Below are positions 7,468-14,733 of a stretch of 47,269 nt of DNA, piece after piece. The translations under genes were made by a program, and so were the position numbers. Under the pieces are notes generated by a model, which did not search any database, was not told the DNA's origin, and was given only the letters and a program-made list of their open reading frames with translations. Origin of the DNA: DASPFV01 sp035620975 (lineage in GTDB: Bacteria; Acidobacteriota; Vicinamibacteria; Vicinamibacterales; 2-12-FULL-66-21). How positions within the stretch are numbered: the first letter of the stretch is position 1; each line of letters begins with the position of its first letter. Where the stretch lies: NCBI GenBank assembly GCA_035620975.1, contig DASPFV010000146.1, forward strand, positions 1-47,269, in the 5' to 3' direction.

Positions 7468-8112
7468 ATGATGGATCAGCTCGATGGTCTCACCGAGGCG
7501 ATGGTGCGGCTGCCCGTCGCGGCTGTGCTGGGGGCGGCGCTGGCGTTCCGCCCCAGGCGGCGGGGTACGCCGGAGCGGACGCCCGCGGTCGTCCAGACCC
7601 AGATCATGCTCGCGGTGGTCGGGGCCGTCGTCATGCTGGTCGTTGGCGCGAGCCTCGCAAGGGCGTTCGGCATTGTGGGCGTCGCGAGCCTCATCCGGTA
7701 CCGCTCCAAGATTGACGATCCGAAAGACGCCGTGGTGATGCTGTCGGCGCTCGGGGTGGGGCTGGCCTCGGGCGTCGGCCTCTACGGGCTGGCGGCCTTT
7801 GCGACCCTGTTCATGGGCGCCGCGCTGTGGCTCCTCGAGTCGCTGGAGCCGGCCCGGGGGAAGGCCTTCGATCTCACCGTGAAGGCCGGTCCCGATACCG
7901 ACGCACTGAGGCCGAAGATCGAGAGCATCCTCTCGCGGTTCGACTGCGGCTTCGAGCTGCGGACCTCCTCCGACGAGGAGCTCTCCTACGAGGTGGAGGT
8001 GCCGCTCGAGACGCAGACGGACCGCATCTCGAATTCGATCCTCCGGCTCGATCCCGGGGGGCATGCCGCCGTCGAGTGGGTGGTTACACCGAAGAAGAAG
8101 AAGAAGGCGTGA
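7468..8112 (+). CDS. DUF4956 family membrane protein
   Basis: A 214-residue inner-membrane protein with about four hydrophobic segments in its first 125 residues. The diagnostic stretch ARAFGIVGVASLIRYRSKIDDPKDA follows the second one and matches the conserved (G/S)LIRYR motif of DUF4956 proteins. The C-terminal 85 residues form a soluble domain (KAFDLTVKAGP...), ending in a poly-lysine tail encoded by AAG repeats. DUF4956 proteins are often encoded beside VTC-like polyphosphate polymerase or CotH-type kinase-like proteins, which fits the kinase-like protein upstream, but the biochemical role is unknown. ATG ATG at 7468 follows a GGGGTGAG ribosome-site-like stretch. The next gene starts one base after the stop. 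Confidence 0.85.
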   Translation: MMDQLDGLTEAMVRLPVAAVLGAALAFRPRRRGTPERTPAVVQTQIMLAVVGAVVMLVVGASLARAFGIVGVASLIRYRSKIDDPKDAVVMLSALGVGLASGVGLYGLAAFATLFMGAALWLLESLEPARGKAFDLTVKAGPDTDALRPKIESILSRFDCGFELRTSSDEELSYEVEVPLETQTDRISNSILRLDPGGHAAVEWVVTPKKKKKA

Positions 8113-8113
8113 C

Positions 8114-9004
8114 GTGAAACTGATTGTCCAGCCCGAGGACGGCATCCTGCCCCTGCTCAAGGCGATTCGGCGTGCGAACACCTCGATCGACCTCGTGATC
8201 TTCCGGTTCGACTCCCGCGAGCTCGAGAAGGCTCTCGAGTCCGCGGTCACGCGCGGCGTCGCCGTGCGCGCGCTCATCGCGCACACCGCCCGCGGGGGTG
8301 AAAAGGGTCTCCGCAAGCTGGAGCAGCGGCTGCTCGAGGCCGGCGTGACCGTGGCGCGCACGGCCGGCGATCTTCCGCGGTACCACGGGAAGGTGCTCGT
8401 CACCGACGACACGCTGCACGTCCTCGGGTTCAATTTCACCAAGCTGGACATCGAGCGAAGCCGCAGCTTCGGCATCGCCACCCGCGACGCGAAGCTCGTC
8501 AAGGAGGCGCTGGCGCTCTTCGAAGCGGATCGCATGCGGCAGCCGTACATCCCCTCGCTCGACCGGCTGGTGGTCAGTCCGGAATCCTCGCGCGCGGTCC
8601 TCGCGGCCTTCATCAAGGCCGCCCGCTCACAGTTGCTCATCTACGACGCGAAGCTGAGCGATCGCCTCATGATCCGCCTGCTGCAGGAGCGCGCGAAGGC
8701 CGGGGTGGAAGTGCGCGTCATCGGCAAGGCCGGCAAGGGCCTCGCCGGGGCGGACGTGCTGAAGCTCGGCAACCGGCGCCTGCACGTTCGCGCCATCATC
8801 CGGGATGGCCGCAGCGCGTTCGTCGGCAGCCAGAGCCTGCGGCGGCTGGAGCTGGACGGCCGCCGCGAGGTCGGGCTCATCGTCACCAATTCGAAGATCG
8901 CCAGGCAGATGCGCGAGGTGTTCGAAGCCGACTGGGCGAAGTCGGGCGGGGCCGCCGTCCGCGAGCACGCAGAGCGGACTAGGGATCTGGCTGTCGGCGC
9001 ATGA
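8114..9004 (+). CDS. Phospholipase D-like protein without signal peptide
   Basis: A 296-residue protein of the PLD superfamily (phosphatidyl or nuclease-type phosphodiesterases). Start taken as GTG 8114, one base after the DUF4956 gene, giving VKLIVQPEDGILPLLKAIRRA, the usual beginning of such domains. Two catalytic half-sites are visible: YHGKVLVTDD (HxKx4D, about residue 93) and HVRAIIRD (HxRx4D, about residue 225), the second with arginine for the usual lysine and followed by FVGSQSL. No signal peptide is seen, so it probably acts in the cytoplasm or at the inner membrane face. Its 3' end overlaps the convergent metallophosphatase gene by 26 bp. Substrate cannot be read from sequence. Confidence 0.85.
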   Translation: MKLIVQPEDGILPLLKAIRRANTSIDLVIFRFDSRELEKALESAVTRGVAVRALIAHTARGGEKGLRKLEQRLLEAGVTVARTAGDLPRYHGKVLVTDDTLHVLGFNFTKLDIERSRSFGIATRDAKLVKEALALFEADRMRQPYIPSLDRLVVSPESSRAVLAAFIKAARSQLLIYDAKLSDRLMIRLLQERAKAGVEVRVIGKAGKGLAGADVLKLGNRRLHVRAIIRDGRSAFVGSQSLRRLELDGRREVGLIVTNSKIARQMREVFEADWAKSGGAAVREHAERTRDLAVGA

Positions 9005-9899
9005 CCACGCCCGAATCGACCACCGCGCCCCTCGCCGCGACAGCCGCGAAGAACAGCTCGTCGTCGTCGATTTCCGCCACCAGGAACGCGCGATCCGTGT
9101 CGAAGCCCTTCGCCGTGAGCCCGCTCCGGCGGTCGATGTTGCCCTCGCGCAGCCGCCCGCCCGACCCGGTCACGAAGTGCACGATGCCCTGCTGCGGCAG
9201 CACGCGCTCGTAGAAATGGTCGTGCCCGGCGAACACCACGCTCACGTTGTACTTGATGAACAGCGGCTCGAGCAGCCGGCGCAGGTCCACCCGCGATCCG
9301 TGCCGCTCGCCCGACGAGTACAGCGGATGATGGAAGTACGTGATTTTCCAGGCTTCGCCCGAGCCCTGCAGCTCCTTCTCGATCCAGGCAATCTGCTGCA
9401 GGTTGAGGTAGGTCGTCTCCAGGGCGAAGAACCGGACGTCCTGCTCCGGAGCCTTGAAGGAGTAGTAGAGCCGTCCCTCCATGTTGAACAGCTTGTAGTT
9501 GCGCTGGATCTCGGGGGTGTCGTGGTTGCCGAGCGACGCGTAAAACTTGACGCCGGCATCGAGCAGGGGCTTGTACGGGACCTCGAACCGGGTGCGGAAC
9601 GCGCGCGGCGAGTCCGTCCCGTAGATGTTGTCGCCGACAGTGATCACGAGCTCGAAGGGGAACGCCTGGTGCACGGCGGCCATGCGGACGGCCAGCTCGC
9701 GCTGACCCCGGCTGCCGTCGCCCCAGTCCCCGAGCACGGCGAACTTCAGCGAGCCCTCCCGGTTGGGCAGCGGGAGCGCGGGCGCGGCGGGCTGCAGACG
9801 CGCGCCGCTCTGACCGGGTGCGGTGCTCCAGGCCGAGGCCGTGACCAGCGCCAGCGCGACGACCAGGCATCCCGAGTGCAGGCGGGTGCGGGGCGACAT
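8979..9899 (-). CDS. Secreted metallophosphatase (purple-acid-phosphatase-like catalytic domain)
   Basis: A 306-residue calcineurin-like phosphoesterase with an N-terminal signal peptide (CLVVALALVTASAWS). Metal-ligand motifs appear in order: VLGDWGDG, TVGDNIYG, SLGNHD, YFHHPLYSSG and FAGHDHFYER, the pattern of tartrate-resistant acid phosphatases. It is organised like the catalytic domain of the large CBM6 protein at 28674-31448 (both have QR(E/D)LAVRMAA and YYS(F/Y) segments), so this is the untethered version of the same activity. It is the last gene of a - strand run, ten bases after the preceding hypothetical gene. Substrate (phosphomonoester or diester) is unknown. Confidence 0.9.
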   Translation of the reverse strand: MSPRTRLHSGCLVVALALVTASAWSTAPGQSGARLQPAAPALPLPNREGSLKFAVLGDWGDGSRGQRELAVRMAAVHQAFPFELVITVGDNIYGTDSPRAFRTRFEVPYKPLLDAGVKFYASLGNHDTPEIQRNYKLFNMEGRLYYSFKAPEQDVRFFALETTYLNLQQIAWIEKELQGSGEAWKITYFHHPLYSSGERHGSRVDLRRLLEPLFIKYNVSVVFAGHDHFYERVLPQQGIVHFVTGSGGRLREGNIDRRSGLTAKGFDTDRAFLVAEIDDDELFFAAVAARGAVVDSGVVMRRQPDP

Positions 9900-9909
9900 C
9901 GGTGCGCGG

Positions 9910-10452
9910 TCAGCTCGACAGCGCGTCGTCGATGTAGTCGACGACCGTGCCGGCGTGGATATCGAGCAGCACCAGCCGATCGCCGACGAAGCGGTACTCC
10001 AGCTCCTCGGGCAGGCTGGGAAGCAGCAGGAGGACCGGCGACGGGGTGGTGGAAAACGGGAGCGAATCGGGGTAGCGGGCGTTGACGAACAGCCGCGCCG
10101 TGCGCGGGTTCTCCTCCATGATCTGATCCCGAATCGCGCGGCCGTCCGGGCCGGTGAGCGCCCGCGCGATCTGTCGCCGGAAGTAGGCCCGGATCTCGCG
10201 CGTGAAGAGGTCGCCTGGCCTGGCCGTGCGGCGCTCGCCTCGGATGAGCACTTCGAGCGACCGCTGGTGCTGCAGCACCTGCTCGGGCGTCCCGCCCTGA
10301 GGGACCTCGACGAGCCTGTCGTCCATCCGACGGTGCAGTGCGACGTAGTCGGCGACCCGTTCGAGGAACTCGCCCGCCAGCCGGGCGTCTTCGCTCACCG
10401 GAGCCTGGGGCGGCAGGAGCATCAGGACGGCGAGCGCGAGCGGCAGCATCAC
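9910..10452 (-). CDS. Hypothetical secreted protein
   Basis: A 180-residue protein with a short hydrophobic N-terminus (LPLALAVLMLLPPQ) that looks like a signal peptide. It has no cysteines and no catalytic motif I recognise. The middle is helical and charged (RRQIARALTGPDGRAIRDQIMEE); the C-terminal third is hydrophobic then ends with YRFVGDRLVLLDIHAGTVVDYIDDAL, a beta-rich end seen in small periplasmic proteins of related genomes. It lies seven bases downstream of yajQ and ten bases upstream of the metallophosphatase, so it is probably cotranscribed. I cannot assign a function. Confidence 0.7.
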   Translation of the reverse strand: MMLPLALAVLMLLPPQAPVSEDARLAGEFLERVADYVALHRRMDDRLVEVPQGGTPEQVLQHQRSLEVLIRGERRTARPGDLFTREIRAYFRRQIARALTGPDGRAIRDQIMEENPRTARLFVNARYPDSLPFSTTPSPVLLLLPSLPEELEYRFVGDRLVLLDIHAGTVVDYIDDALSS

Positions 10453-10459
10453 GAGGTCG

Positions 10460-10963
10460 TTATCCCCGGTAGTTGCCGAACTGCAGCGCGACGCCGAAGT
10501 CGTGATCGCGCAGGAGCCGGATGGCCTCCTGGAGGTCGTCTTTCGAGGGAGACGAGACGCGCACCTGATCCGCCTGGATCGCCGCCTGCACCTTCTTCAG
10601 CTTCCGGTCCTTCAGGAACTTCACGATTTCCCGCGCGGCCTCTGTCGGGATCCCCTGCTGAAGGCTGACGACCCGCCGGACCGTGTCGTTGGCGGCCCGC
10701 TCGATGGACCCGGGGGTGAGGTTCTTCGTCGGCACGCCCCGACGGACGAGCCGGCCCTGCAGGATGTCCCAGAGCGCGCCCATCTTGAACTCGTCGTCGG
10801 CGATCAGCGTGATGGTGTTCTCGCTGCGGTTGAACTCGATGGCGGCTCGCGAGCCCTTGAAGTCGTACCGCTGCGCGACTTCCTTGCGCGCCTGGTTGAC
10901 GGCATTGTCGACTTCCTGCAGGTCCACGCCTGAGGTGATGTCGAACGACGCGACTGCGGCCAT
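10460..10963 (-). CDS. yajQ: YajQ family nucleotide-binding protein
   Basis: A 167-residue protein matching the YajQ family from end to end: ASFDITSGVDLQEVDNA at the N-terminus, QRYDFKGS, ITLIADDEFKM, KIVK-like helices, and the C-terminal DFGVALQFGNYRG. Family members have a ferredoxin-like double domain and include cyclic-di-GMP-binding effectors in Xanthomonas, so a link to surface polysaccharide control is possible but not shown. Length is normal (about 160). Its ATG overlaps the stop of the radical SAM gene (TGATG), suggesting translational coupling. Confidence 0.96.
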   Translation of the reverse strand: MAAVASFDITSGVDLQEVDNAVNQARKEVAQRYDFKGSRAAIEFNRSENTITLIADDEFKMGALWDILQGRLVRRGVPTKNLTPGSIERAANDTVRRVVSLQQGIPTEAAREIVKFLKDRKLKKVQAAIQADQVRVSSPSKDDLQEAIRLLRDHDFGVALQFGNYRG

Positions 10964-11970
10964 CAGCCCGCCTGGGTGCCCGAGACCTGCATGATATCAG
11001 GCCGCCGGGCACGCATCCGGCGGACGCCGCGCCCGATGCGGAGGGACTGCTCGAAGATGGCGCCGACGCGCAGGCCGCCCGGAAGCCGATGGCGGCCGAC
11101 GGCGCCCAGGCCTGCCGATGCAATGCAGCCGCAGTTCGCGCAGTCAGGCGTGCCGCCGAACTGGCAGGGGGCGATCTGCCGCTCGAAATCCGCGGAGACA
11201 CACGTCGTCGTCTTCGCGAAGATGCATTCGTCCGGGTTCTGCGGCGGCTCCGCGTAGACGCGAATCATGCCCTCGGGCATTCGAAGCTTCGCGTAGCGCC
11301 GGCGCAGCAGCATCAGCGCTGCGATCACCCGCTCGCGGTCCTCCGGCGTGAGCCGCTCGTCCGATGCTTCGCCCACCTGCGGCGTGTAGAGGCTCACCCA
11401 GATCTGCCGCGTATACGGGTTCGCCGACCAGAACCGGACGAACTCCTCGAGATAGCCGTCCCGCCGGACCTGCTGGCGCGTGATGGTGCAATGAACGGTG
11501 ATCTGGTGGCCGACGATGTGCTTGAGGACGCGGTCGTAGGTGGCCGGGGTCCGTCGCACGTCGTGCTCGGGTTGCAGCCCGTCGATCGAGACCACGAGCT
11601 GCAGGCGTGGGATGCCCGCCCACTCGATGGGAATCGGACGCACTGCGCTCGTCACGACCTGACTGTAGATGCCGCGCGCCGCCAGGCGCGGCAGGATCAC
11701 GTTCAGCTCCCGGAACCGCACGAGCGGTTCGCCGCCGACGATGGAGACATGCAGCGGGTGGTGTTCGTCGATCAGCCGGAAGAAGCGATCGATCAGCTCC
11801 TGGCCCTTGAAGTCGCTGACCTGGCGAAGGGTGACGCCGCCACCCAGATGCTCGTCGCCGTACGCGTAGCACCCGGGGCAGCGGAGCGGGCACTCACGGG
11901 TAATTTCGACCGAGAGCGCGGGACGATAGCCGGCGAGGATGCGACCCCACGCCGTGAAGATACCCTGCAT
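10963..11970 (-). CDS. Radical SAM protein
   Basis: A 335-residue cytosolic iron-sulfur enzyme. The S-adenosylmethionine cluster motif CPLRCPGCY is at residues 27-35, followed by the GGEPL motif (IVGGEPLVRF) near 100 and VVSIDGL near 150. The C-terminal part has cysteines in CIFAKTTTCVSADF and CQFGGTPDCANCGC, suggesting an auxiliary cluster of the SPASM/twitch kind or a HpnH-like zinc/iron site. The substrate is not evident. It is the first gene of the - strand run to yajQ. A sequence with a long alternating CG run lies just upstream. Confidence 0.88.
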   Translation of the reverse strand: MQGIFTAWGRILAGYRPALSVEITRECPLRCPGCYAYGDEHLGGGVTLRQVSDFKGQELIDRFFRLIDEHHPLHVSIVGGEPLVRFRELNVILPRLAARGIYSQVVTSAVRPIPIEWAGIPRLQLVVSIDGLQPEHDVRRTPATYDRVLKHIVGHQITVHCTITRQQVRRDGYLEEFVRFWSANPYTRQIWVSLYTPQVGEASDERLTPEDRERVIAALMLLRRRYAKLRMPEGMIRVYAEPPQNPDECIFAKTTTCVSADFERQIAPCQFGGTPDCANCGCIASAGLGAVGRHRLPGGLRVGAIFEQSLRIGRGVRRMRARRPDIMQVSGTQAG

Positions 11971-11998
11971 CCGGAAGACTATATCACTGGATTTCGCT

Positions 11999-12028
11999 GG
12001 CCCCGGCGCGCGCGCGCGCCACGGGGCC
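11999..12028. other. GC hairpin around an alternating CG tract
   Basis: GGCCCCG (11999-12005) and CGGGGCC (12022-12028) are perfect inverted repeats around GCGCGCGCGCGCGCCA-like sequence. It lies in the 78-bp gap between the start of the radical SAM gene and the end of the DUF4097-like gene. It can form a strong hairpin or Z-DNA-prone tract and may end transcription from the upstream gene, although no T run follows. Confidence 0.6.
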
Positions 12029-12048
12029 GGGGCGGCGACCGTCTGCTC

Positions 12049-12843
12049 TCATCGTCGCCGCAGCGTCACGCTCCCGTTGACCGTCTCCAGGGACAGCGAG
12101 CGCCCGCCTCCGCCAATCGTTCCGTTCAGCCGGCGCGCGTTGATTCGCCCGGTGACGTGCATGGGGAAGTCGGTGGAGATGTCGCCGTTCACGGTCGAGG
12201 CGCGCACGTCCGCGCTCGTGTCGGATGGGAGATCGAGGGTGATGCTGCCGTTGACGGTCTTGAACGCCAGCGCGTCGGCCCAGGTGGCGCTGCCCATGGT
12301 GCCGCGGATCGAGCCGTTCACCGTCGAGGCCTCGCCGTACGAGGAGGTCGAGAACGTCGTTGATCCATTGACCGTCCGCAGATCGACCGCGCCCGTCAAT
12401 CCGTCGGCTTCGGCATTGCCGTTCACGGTCCGGCCGGTGAACCGCACGCCCGGCGGGACGCGCACCGTGAAGGTGACCGTGACGTCGTTGTCGCGCACGT
12501 TCATCCGGCCGCCGTCCCCGGGCCGGCATTCGTTGGGCCGGCCGTCCGCGTCGGGATACACGGCGCAGATCGTCGTCCCCTCGCCGTGCTCGACGACCTC
12601 GATGCGGACGTCCTCCGGGTTGCTTCGACGCCCCTTCCGAACCGCACGGACTTCCACCTCGCTGCCGCTGGCCGGGCCCGCGGTCACATCGCCGTTAACC
12701 CCCTTGATTTCGATGACATTGCCCTGCAGGACGACCCCACGCCACTCGAAGTCTCCGGCGGCGCGCTGGGCGGAGGCCGGGTCTGCGCAGAGCGCGAGCG
12801 CCGTGACGAGGGCCCCCAGGGGAAGTGCGATGGTTCGATGCAT
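12049..12843 (-). CDS. DUF4097-like secreted beta-repeat protein
   Basis: A 264-residue exported protein. I choose ATG 12843 because GGAGG lies five bases upstream; an in-frame GTG-type start nine codons earlier has none. Signal peptide MHRTIALPLGALVTALALCADPASA. The mature protein is a series of strands with repeated V-N-G turns: IKGVNGDV, GRTVNGNA, LRTVNGST, ASTVNGSI, FKTVNGSI, ASTVNGDI, ARRLNGTI, LETVNGSV. This regular ladder is typical of DUF4097/DUF4098 putative adhesin domains, which form a beta-solenoid. Location periplasmic or surface. Function in the family is not established. Confidence 0.85.
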   Translation of the reverse strand: MHRTIALPLGALVTALALCADPASAQRAAGDFEWRGVVLQGNVIEIKGVNGDVTAGPASGSEVEVRAVRKGRRSNPEDVRIEVVEHGEGTTICAVYPDADGRPNECRPGDGGRMNVRDNDVTVTFTVRVPPGVRFTGRTVNGNAEADGLTGAVDLRTVNGSTTFSTSSYGEASTVNGSIRGTMGSATWADALAFKTVNGSITLDLPSDTSADVRASTVNGDISTDFPMHVTGRINARRLNGTIGGGGRSLSLETVNGSVTLRRR

Positions 12844-13065
12844 GAGGTCCTCCGTACCGCGCACTGTCATTACGCAAGTCAGGACTTAGACGGAGGAGCG
12901 CCCGGCAGGGTTGCGTGGACCCGGACGGCTTCGTACCGGCGCAGCTTGCCGCGCCGCCCGTGGCGTGTTTGAATAGAAGTCTACCTTTCAGCAGGCAGCG
13001 GGGCGTGGCGGTGCGGACGCAGGCAGCCCGTCCAGAAGGAGATCCCATCTCATGAGTCAGGCAGC
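12844..13065. other. Divergent intergenic region, no sigma-54 site found
   Basis: The 222 bp between the DUF4097-like gene and the DUF882-like gene contain the GGAGG of the former and a good AAGGAG (13036-13041) near the latter. Both TTGC occurrences on the + strand lack GG at the sigma-54 spacing. Nothing else recognisable. Confidence 0.5.
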
Positions 13066-13632
13066 GTGGTGAGGCAGGACGGACTGAGCCGCCGCCGCTT
13101 CCTCATGATGACCGCGGCGGCCACGACGGTGGCGGTCATGCCGGCACGGGCGTTCGCGGGACCGCGAGCCGGCAGCCCCACCGAACGGGTCCTGTCGTTC
13201 TTCAATACCCATACGGGCGAGCGCCTCACGACGGCGTACTGCTGCGGTGGCGAGTACCAGCCCGAGGCGCTCCAGGCGATCGACCACATCCTCAGGGACT
13301 TTCGAGCCAACGAGGTCCGGGCGATCGACCCCGCCCTGCTCGACCTCCTCCACGAGCTCGGCGGCGCGTTGCGCGCGGGCGAGCCCTTCCATGTCATCTC
13401 CGGGTATCGTTCCCCGCGCACCAACGCCCAGCTCCGCTCGCGGGGGGGCGCCCAGTCGGGCGTGGCCTCCGGCAGCCTGCACATGATCGGCAAGGCCATC
13501 GACATCCGCATGCCGGGCGTGCAACTGCATCACCTGCGTCAGGCCGCGGTTGCCCTCCGGCGAGGCGGCGTCGGGTATTATCCGGTTTCGGATTTCGTCC
13601 ACGTCGACACGGGGCGGGTCCGCTACTGGTAA
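13066..13632 (+). CDS. Tat-exported YcbK/DUF882-like peptidase
   Basis: A 188-residue protein of the peptidase M15-like DUF882 family (YcbK/MepK), which cleave or bind peptidoglycan peptides in the periplasm. SRRRFLMM near the N-terminus is a twin-arginine signal. Metal-ligand motifs are GYRSPRTNAQL, GSLHMIGKAIDIRM (H and D) and the C-terminal FVHVDTGRVRYW. Length is normal. The start codon is GTG 13066 (or 13069). The best ribosome site and ATG nearby (AAGGAG, ATG 13052) open a seven-codon frame that stops at 13070-13072, overlapping this start in another frame. Either a leader minicistron couples translation or one base is wrong. Confidence 0.88.
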   Translation: MVRQDGLSRRRFLMMTAAATTVAVMPARAFAGPRAGSPTERVLSFFNTHTGERLTTAYCCGGEYQPEALQAIDHILRDFRANEVRAIDPALLDLLHELGGALRAGEPFHVISGYRSPRTNAQLRSRGGAQSGVASGSLHMIGKAIDIRMPGVQLHHLRQAAVALRRGGVGYYPVSDFVHVDTGRVRYW

Positions 13633-13648
13633 CGCGCAGCGGTCCTGC

Positions 13649-14041
13649 ATGATCGAAAAGCGCCGGTCGCCGATTCAGGGTTGGGGTGTGTTCGCCACGC
13701 GCCCCATCACGAAGAACACCAGGATCATCCACTACGCGGGGGAGAAGATCTCCAACCGGGAGAGCCTCAAACGGGAGGCGCGGTACCTGAAGAAGGGGCA
13801 CATCTGGTGCTTCAAGCTGAACCGCCTCTATGTCCGTGACGCCGCGATTGGCGGCAACATCGCCCGCTACATCAATCACTCCTGCACGCCCAACTGCTAT
13901 ACGCACGTGATCGGAGACATCATCTGGATCCGCGCCGCCCGGAACATCCGGAAAGGCGAGGAGCTGACCTACGACTATTCGACCGACGGGGAAGGCTCCA
14001 TCCCTTGCCGCTGCAGCCCTGGATGCAGGGTCATGCTCTGA
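13649..14041 (+). CDS. SET-domain protein (putative lysine methyltransferase)
   Basis: A 130-residue protein that is almost only a SET domain. It has the start PIQGWGVFATRPI, the signature NHSCTPNC (about residues 75-82) that forms the pseudoknot with ELTYDY, and a CRCSPGC tail like a post-SET cysteine cluster. SET proteins transfer methyl groups from S-adenosylmethionine to protein lysines; bacterial substrates are mostly unknown. The start at ATG 13649 gives the usual N-terminus, and a longer open frame lies inside the preceding gene. Its stop overlaps the start of the hydrolase gene (TGATG). Confidence 0.9.
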   Translation: MIEKRRSPIQGWGVFATRPITKNTRIIHYAGEKISNRESLKREARYLKKGHIWCFKLNRLYVRDAAIGGNIARYINHSCTPNCYTHVIGDIIWIRAARNIRKGEELTYDYSTDGEGSIPCRCSPGCRVML

Positions 14042-14724
14042 TGCCAGCCATCTATCTCCACGGCTTCGCGTCGTCGGCTCAGTCCACGAAAGCGACCTTC
14101 TTCCGGACGAGGCTCGCCGAAATTGGCGTGTCGCTCGCAGTCCCGGATTTCAACGAGCCGGAGTTCGAGACGCTCACCATCACGCGGATGGCGGCGCAGG
14201 TGTCCGACCTGCTCGACAGCCCGGCTGTTCTGATCGGATCGAGCCTCGGCGGGTTCGTGGCGCTGCACGTGGCCGTGAGCCATCCCGCGCGAGTCCCGGC
14301 GCTCGTGCTGCTCGCGCCGGCGCTGAACTTCGGCCCGGACGCCGCCGGCACGGGAACGGCAGGCGCCGCGGCGCCCGGCGGCACCGCTGGTCGGGGTCGC
14401 CGCGTGCAGCTGGGTGATCGCAGCCTCGAGGAGTGGAGACGCACCGACGCCCTGGAAGTGATGCACTACGGCTTCGGCCGCGTGATGCCCGTTCGCTACG
14501 CGCTGTACGAGGATGCCGGGCGCTACGATGCGTTCGCGACCCGGCCGTCGATGCCCGTGCAGATCTTCCAGGGGCTGCGCGACACCGCGGTCGATCCCGC
14601 CATGGTCCAGCGCTGGGCCGCGGACCGGCCGAACGTGGAGCTCCACCTGCTCGACGACGACCACCAGCTGGCGGGGAGTCTGGAGTACATCTGGGAGCAC
14701 GCCCGTCGCTTCTTCGACGCGTGA
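14041..14724 (+). CDS. YqiA-like alpha/beta hydrolase
   Basis: A 227-residue esterase-like protein. IYLHGFASSAQSTKATFFRTRL at the N-terminus and the nucleophile elbow GSSLGGFVAL (serine near residue 72) are typical of the UPF0227/YqiA group. An acidic residue in DTAVDP and a late histidine (DDDHQL, about 208) complete a plausible triad. An insert rich in Gly/Ala (about residues 100-125) is longer than usual. Cytoplasmic; substrate unknown. Translationally coupled to the SET gene. It converges with the algD-like gene ten bases away. Confidence 0.85.
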   Translation: MPAIYLHGFASSAQSTKATFFRTRLAEIGVSLAVPDFNEPEFETLTITRMAAQVSDLLDSPAVLIGSSLGGFVALHVAVSHPARVPALVLLAPALNFGPDAAGTGTAGAAAPGGTAGRGRRVQLGDRSLEEWRRTDALEVMHYGFGRVMPVRYALYEDAGRYDAFATRPSMPVQIFQGLRDTAVDPAMVQRWAADRPNVELHLLDDDHQLAGSLEYIWEHARRFFDA

Positions 14725-14733
14725 GCGCCGGCT

